Source: Endomychus coccineus
Taxonomy: Eukaryota; Arthropoda; Insecta; Coleoptera; Endomychidae
NCBI GenBank assembly: GCA_958510875.1
Contig: OY294068.1
Span: forward strand, 81,773,978-81,837,977
DNA: 64,000 bases
Direction: 5' to 3'
Part shown: positions 58,385-64,000 of the stretch, one piece after another
Numbering within the stretch: position 1 is the stretch's first letter
How the letters are laid out: the number at the start of each line of letters is the position of its first letter
Notes under the pieces: generated by a model
The model's input: only the letters and a program-made list of their open reading frames with translations
Told to the model about the DNA's origin: nothing
The model's database searches: none
Program-made: the position numbers and the translations under genes

Positions 58385-60955
58385 AATTAACTAATTTCTC
58401 GAATTAACCGTAATATTTATACTGTCAATATATTATGGCAGAAGCGCAAAACATTTTGAAGATATATCCAGTGAAAACGATCAATGTGGATTGCATCGAA
58501 AAATATACTTGCAAATAACCTACTTACCCTTTAACTGCCACTTGGTGATAATTATATGTTCAATCAATGTTATTACATACCAAAATAAACTTACAAATAA
58601 CATACTAACCTAGAATTGCTGTTTGGAGATAATATATGTTCTCTTATGTATTCAGTTAATGTTACGGCATTCAAATCAAACCTACCTACTATTTTCTTCT
58701 ACTAACCTAAAATTTATCAGGTGTGAGTTTGTTTCTATTCACGTATTAGGTTCTATTCAGCAGCTATTGACCAGTTCGTTGAACAATTGATTCGAAAACT
58801 ACTGCAGTTGTTACCTTGATCATCAGCATTATGCTCATTATTTACATTTGACTATTCTAGACGTCTGGTCTTACAAACATTAGGGCAAGATTCTGAAGAT
58901 TGTGAGTTCCCTACTGGAAATGAATTACATGTGAATGTGCTCATTGCTGATTAGCAGGTGATAATGGCCACCTGAAGTTCAATATGAATTCGATTTTTTT
59001 GCCTCATAACATCATCAGAGAACTGAATGAACCAAAGAGGAAGGGTGACTTTGAAGACGCACAGATTTTCCCCGTAACCAATTTTTCTACTAGATATCTA
59101 CATTAGTGATGCCGTCGAGACGAAAAAAAATTGACGTCTCGTCTAGTCTAGCCTCATCTCGTTTCGTCTCACCTGGATTTTATCTTGACTATGGAGTCGA
59201 GACGAGAGGAGACAAAACGAGATGACCTGATGTTGGATGCGGAGAGGGAAATTACGTCACTGATAATTGTGAACGTGTTATTGCTGTATTGCCCGGTGAT
59301 GATAATAAATATTGAGAAATTGAGGGATTTATTCTCATAGTCTTGACTAAGGTATGAGAGAATGATTTGCGCAGCGTAAGCATTATGTTATAAGCCACAT
59401 AATCATACAGTACTCCATTTTGGTTGGTTGACATAAGTTTCCCGTCAAATAAAATTTCCTTCTGTCAGTTTATTTTTGCGGTAGGGATTATAAAAAATCA
59501 TCATCCCTCATTCCAGAATCCAAAATTATAATTCCGACAAGAACCTAATGTATGAAGGACGATAGTGTTATGCATTGCTATGGGTATTGTATAATTATAA
59601 TCAGTTTGTTAACCATTTAAATTGTAAGTATCGAAGACAATCCAATTTCTATACAAACATCATCAGATTGATTTATGTCCTAAGTTGTTTACGAGGGGAA
59701 ATTCCTTGAACTTTGTGAATGTCGATTTCATCAGAAGAGTATAATTCTGTTTTACTAACTATGTTCAATTTTGAATTCCCTAACTAAGATTAGCAAGTAG
59801 AATAAGGGAAGTATTGTAATTGGCCTGAAAAATATTTTCGGAGATATCCATTGAGTTTTTCTGTATCCATCGAGTCTATTTTTGGGATGATGTCTGTGTG
59901 TACGTGCATATTTATGCAAGAAAACCGCTGTAGAAGACGATTGTCACGTTCCTATTGGTCGAACGAATTTAAAAAATTTGCTAATAGGATAGGAAGTACA
60001 TTGTGTTAGAGTACGGTAACCCCCTGGCAAGTGATACTTTTGGCAACAATCTGTGTTTATGTTTATGTTGTAAATAATATATTACAATTATTTAACATGT
60101 AATATTTAAGAATCAAAAAATGACGTATTCGAAGTAGTAGCGTCACATATTTTTTTCGTCCTTATAAGAGATAACCCTACAATCTAATCATGGACCATAA
60201 TTACTTTATGGTAAGGTTACCACTAATGTATTACTCTGTGGAAAAAAGGTTGACATATTCCTTCGTGTCAATGATTTGGGCAGTTTATCTATCAGAAACA
60301 TATTGAAATAATGCGTAGAGTTGTAAAACACATGATAATAATAATAAGAACAAATAAATTTATTTTCTCAATATAAATTGTTGCAGATAATAACAAGATA
60401 TTAGTGAATAAGTCGAAGGAACCTAATAATTTGGAAACAATAAAACGCAAAGATATTATTAATAATATACGCTTAGTACCCTAATTATTCTTACATTCAA
60501 AAATTTTTTTAGTACTTGAAATATTAAGAAAATTTGATGCACATGTATGAACAATTTTTCTCTAAGTGTGAAGGTATGATATGTTACGTGTATTGTAATT
60601 GTAGATCATGTTAAAGTCTACAAAGAATCTTTCATGCTTGAAAATGGAAAGAAGTGATTGATAAATATATATTCCAATAACATTGAGTATGTGGTTTTTC
60701 TTCAAAATACCTTTAAAAACTTAATTCGATGCCAATCTGAAAATTATCTGTATAACTCTTTCCAGCTACCTGAAAATCATCTCAACCCGGTAGGTTTCAT
60801 CCTAAGATATGTAATATATGAAAATTGGCGTAATAAAAAACATTTAGTGTATTTTCCTCAAGTTGTGGTTTCATAACATCCAAACTATAAACAACGGAAG
60901 TCAACCTGTCACATCGTTGTTCGATTATTTATTAAACAGTTTGTTTTACTTTTAC
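58385..60955. other. AT-rich stretch; inverted GAGACG cluster and one dispersed repeat
   Basis: At 59108-59222 there is a cluster of GAGACGA and TCGTCTC words forming an imperfect inverted repeat (CATCTCGTTTCGTCTC against GAGACAAAACGAGATG). At 59645-59735 is a repeat shared with 63265-63345. No genes recognised. Confidence 0.4.
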
Positions 60956-60959
60956 TTAA

Positions 60960-61862
60960 TGTGAGTTTGTTAACTATGAGAACGTAGAAGCAACTTTTGT
61001 TTCAAGAAGAAAGAGATTTTTGGAGATACTTCAATCTTACTGTCATCAGCATAAATGATAATTAATTTTCTAGCATCTGATGAAATAACTTCCGGCAGAT
61101 CATCAATACAGATTGAGAATAGACGTGGGCCTATTATTCTACCTTGAGAAACTCCCACCTACATTTCTTCAGAAGTGATATTTTTTTCCACCCTTCGGAA
61201 TTTTTACTCTCTGAGTTCTACCTTCCAAATAGCTTGCAAACAAGGCTAATAATTGTTTATCCCTTACTCCAAATTTCTCCAGTTTTGCCAGATTTGGGAA
61301 GATCAAGAAATAATTCGTATGGAATTTCTTTATTTTCCATGGACTTTAAAATCGACTCAATGAATTTGAAAACTGCTATTCCCGGATTATGTTCCTTAAG
61401 AACTTGACTTTCATTGAAAATTTTGTAATTTGTAGAAAAAAATCATCAACCTATTTCATAGTAGCTTCTTATACAGTTTGGTGAGAGAAGATAGCAAACT
61501 ACTTGGTCCGTAATTCCCCTACATCTTCTGGATCATTCTTTTTATGAAGTATTATAAACGAGGTTTTCAGAGAATGAGGAAACACTCAACATCTGTAAGT
61601 ACTGTTGAAAATCTAGCATAATGGTGTTATATTATTTATAATGCTCTACTTTAACATTGAAAGAGGTATTTCATTTTTTCCAGAACTGGGTAGTTTTATT
61701 CTTTAAGAGACTAGCAAATTCAGGAATCTCTTCCTCTGTTACTTTGAATACGTAGTTTTTTAATTCTGAAATCAGTAATTTCTCCTCATAATTTGAAGAA
61801 AAATTCTTAAATAATTCTGACATAACTTTTACAAAATGAGAATTGAGATTTGAGTGCAAGCC
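60960..61862 (-). pseudogene. Non-LTR retrotransposon reverse transcriptase fragment
   Basis: From 61862 down there is a region upstream of the RT with FKVTEEEIPEFASLLKNKT. Then come STQVFPHSLKTSFIILHKKN and DPEDVGE (motifs 1-2), and EKFGVRDKQLLALFASYLEG with RTQRVKIPKGGKK. Next are VGVSQGRIIGPRLFSICIDD (motif B, with Pro replaced by Ser) and LIIIYADDSKIEV with Y-A-D-D intact. The fragment ends soon after. Several frame changes are needed in the middle. It is a Jockey-type LINE, 3' truncated, and a different family from the other copies. Confidence 0.75.
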
Positions 61863-61864
61863 GA

Positions 61865-64000
61865 TGTCCAGATATATTGTATTTTATCTCAACTTCAGTT
61901 CTCCCTGTAACATTATCTATGTTCCACATATAGTTTTTGTTTTGTTGTCCGATTTTACAACTACATTATGTTGTGGATGTTGTTATGTTTAGCTTTTTCA
62001 ATTGGCTTATCATAAAACACTTTCAATGTCGAGACGGAGTATAATTTTTAATTTAATTTATTATGTTAGTTAGTAAGAAAGCTACGGAATATATTTTACA
62101 TACATCATAACTAGATTGCCCGAAGTAGTGCAGAGTAGTGTAGAGCGAAAAATTGTTCTGACAGTAGGAGGGTGAGGGAAGCTGATGATCTACTAATCAA
62201 TTAACTGTTATATATAGATTCATTTCCACCCAGATGATGAAGGTAATCTGGGCAAAGGTCAATTCAGTGAACAGAAGATTTTCTAAATTACGAAATAAAG
62301 CAAGGTCCGTTTTATGCATAAAATAACAGCATAACCAAATTCAAATTTGTACTGACCTGTTTGCTCGTTAATCCTTTAACGTGGTTCACACGAAGAAATA
62401 TTATAAGATCCTCACGCACGTTTCATTCAAACGAACACACGGGATAATACGCCGTTAACAGGCACTGAAACATTTGAATGCCGCTAATTAAACCGAACTA
62501 TCTAGCCAAGGAGTACATGATTCCTTCGCTACTATATTCGAACTAAAATATTTGACCATTAAAAACCTGAAATGAATTTTATGTCTACAATATACGTTGA
62601 AGGTTATTATCAACTTCATTTTACATCAAGCTCCGTCTCCTTTCATTTATTTATAGAGGTATTTAGTTTGCGTTTTACAATTGCATGTAATTTATTAATG
62701 GAAGAGAATGACGCATTCAATTCACCTCTGTTTCGTTTACCGATCGCTAACGAATTAACATGCTCAACGCGAGTGCGAGATTCAATATGAAGCAGTACCT
62801 TCGGAAGATAGAACAAATACCAACACCAACATTCATCAGCTGGATATGGTTGTAATGCACTAATGTTTCATGAACAGTATTTTACGGTTGAAGTATGAAG
62901 TAACAGGATCAGATATAAGCTAACTAAACTCGTAGTTATTTTAGTAGAACATAGATTTTCCGCCAATTTAACAACGCATTTGTTCAGTTTATGAATGACC
63001 CAGTTATTTTATCAACTATTCCAGAATGCAGTTTCCAAACCTACCTCAAGTAAGATACATAGAATAACACTTTTCAATGGCTGTTTCGTCAGGTGTTGTG
63101 GGTGTAACGGAGTTTCATTTGATACATTTTGTTAATTGCTGCTCTCAAATTGATTCTTAGAATCAATCTTCGTTACTAATTTTATTTTATTCCCAGCTAC
63201 AAAGTTTGATTAGCCTCATCACTTACTCAATTGGTGGCTCAAGTATCAAAGAAAATCGAATTACAATAGAAACATCACATTAATTTGTGTCCAAGTTGTT
63301 ACTCGAGGTGAAATTCCATTAAACTGTGAATGTCAATAGTTTAAAGGTAATTCTAAGGAAATCTAATCTTGGTGGATAAATCGAGAATAAGTATTATACA
63401 TACTTTGGAAAGTACTGTACTATTCTGATACTTACATACATACACATACTGTCGTTATTCAATAATTATCGGAACTACAATTTACTACAACAACATTTAG
63501 GTAATTTAGGTTTTCCGAGTTGATAATGTTTAAATCACGAATTGAATTGAATTGTGAACAAAATATAAATCATCTTTTCATACACAAATCAAATATTTGC
63601 TTAATTGTAATTAAATCGACGAATTTATGCTCTATCATGTCATTTTTAATATGCATTTCCGATTTTTTTTTGATATTTTCACAGGGGGCGCTGCAATCGA
63701 CAGTTTTGAAAAAAAAGTAATTTCGCGATTGCAGGGCGAATAATGAGTCTTTTGACTCAAACCGTAATGGAAATTGAAGCTATTGATGTCTTCGATTCAT
63801 TCCTTGAAAATCAAAGCCCAATTTAAAAAAAATTACTCCGAAAAAATGAGAAAATTTTGAGGTTAGAAAATTGGAATTTAGAAATAAATATCTGGAGTAG
63901 ATAGCCTAATCTCTTCCTGTCATTTTCAGCCCAAGTACGTCTCATTTGGTTGAGTTAAACATGAGGAAACTATTTTGAACTTTTTGAGATCTACAGGACA
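61865..64000. other. AT-rich stretch; one dispersed repeat
   Basis: 63265-63345 pairs with 59645-59735 (CCAAGTTGTTACTCGAGGTG against CTAAGTTGTTTACGAGGGG, and ACTGTGAATGTC against TTTGTGAATGTC). No genes recognised. Confidence 0.35.

Overview
This is AT-rich eukaryotic nuclear DNA from an arthropod, most likely an insect. It holds no operons, no dense protein coding and no ribosomal RNA genes. Long AT-rich intron-like or intergenic stretches are filled with decayed transposable elements of types common in insect genomes: mariner, Tc1-like DDE transposases, hAT, pogo-type helix-turn-helix, THAP (P-element type), a KRBA2-like integrase, several non-LTR retrotransposons and Penelope-like fragments. 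A more precise placement, such as a beetle, would be a guess. The only stretch that looks like a normal host exon is at 2070-2243 on the minus strand, with consensus splice sites at both ends. Its gene is not recognised.

Layout. 0.35-1.09 kb: two Tc1-like transposase fragments facing away from each other. 3.4-4.5 kb: first pieces of a non-LTR element that recurs, always on the minus strand, at 11.8, 37.9-39.0 and 48.0-48.7 kb. 7.42-7.84 kb: a 416-bp element with perfect 30-bp inverted repeats around a broken THAP zinc finger. 7.95 kb: a hammerhead-ribozyme-like motif. 8.7-9.35 kb: two pogo-like helix-turn-helix remnants. 9.37-10.31 kb: a foldback element. 12.50-13.90 kb: a 1.4-kb near-complete hairpin with arms of about 640 bp. 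14.8 kb: a second ribozyme-like motif. 16.6-17.4 kb: a Penelope-like 3' end joined to a non-LTR C-terminus. 18.65-19.1 kb: a reverse transcriptase fragment. 19.97-20.14 kb: a second THAP exon. 22.3-22.7 kb: a transposon-derived ORF. 22.965-24.211 kb: a full-length but dead mariner. 26.9-28.5 kb: a LINE fragment followed by a hAT C-terminus. 28.94-30.33 kb: two inverted-repeat elements, one carrying two opposed hammerhead-like motifs. 35.3 kb: a tRNA-Ser-like sequence. 36.7-37.1 kb: a second copy of the 17-kb non-LTR C-terminus. 40.98-42.48 and 50.27-51.54 kb: two more large foldbacks. 44.0-44.4 kb: a Penelope-like GIY-YIG end. 44.9-45.4 kb: another foldback. 47.2-47.6 kb: a DDE transposase. 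49.3-50.15 kb: a LINE. 52.06-54.71 kb: an uninterrupted (AC)n array of about 2.64 kb with one phase slip. 55.8-58.4 kb: a decayed KRBA2-like element with a tandemly duplicated 3' segment. 60.96-61.86 kb: a LINE reverse transcriptase.

Nothing here acts as a co-operating gene system. The most informative signals are structural: large foldback elements that share a sequence block, hammerhead-like motifs beside retroelement debris, the THAP element with its perfect inverted repeats, and the very long (AC)n array. All family names come from motif recognition by eye, and no database search was run.
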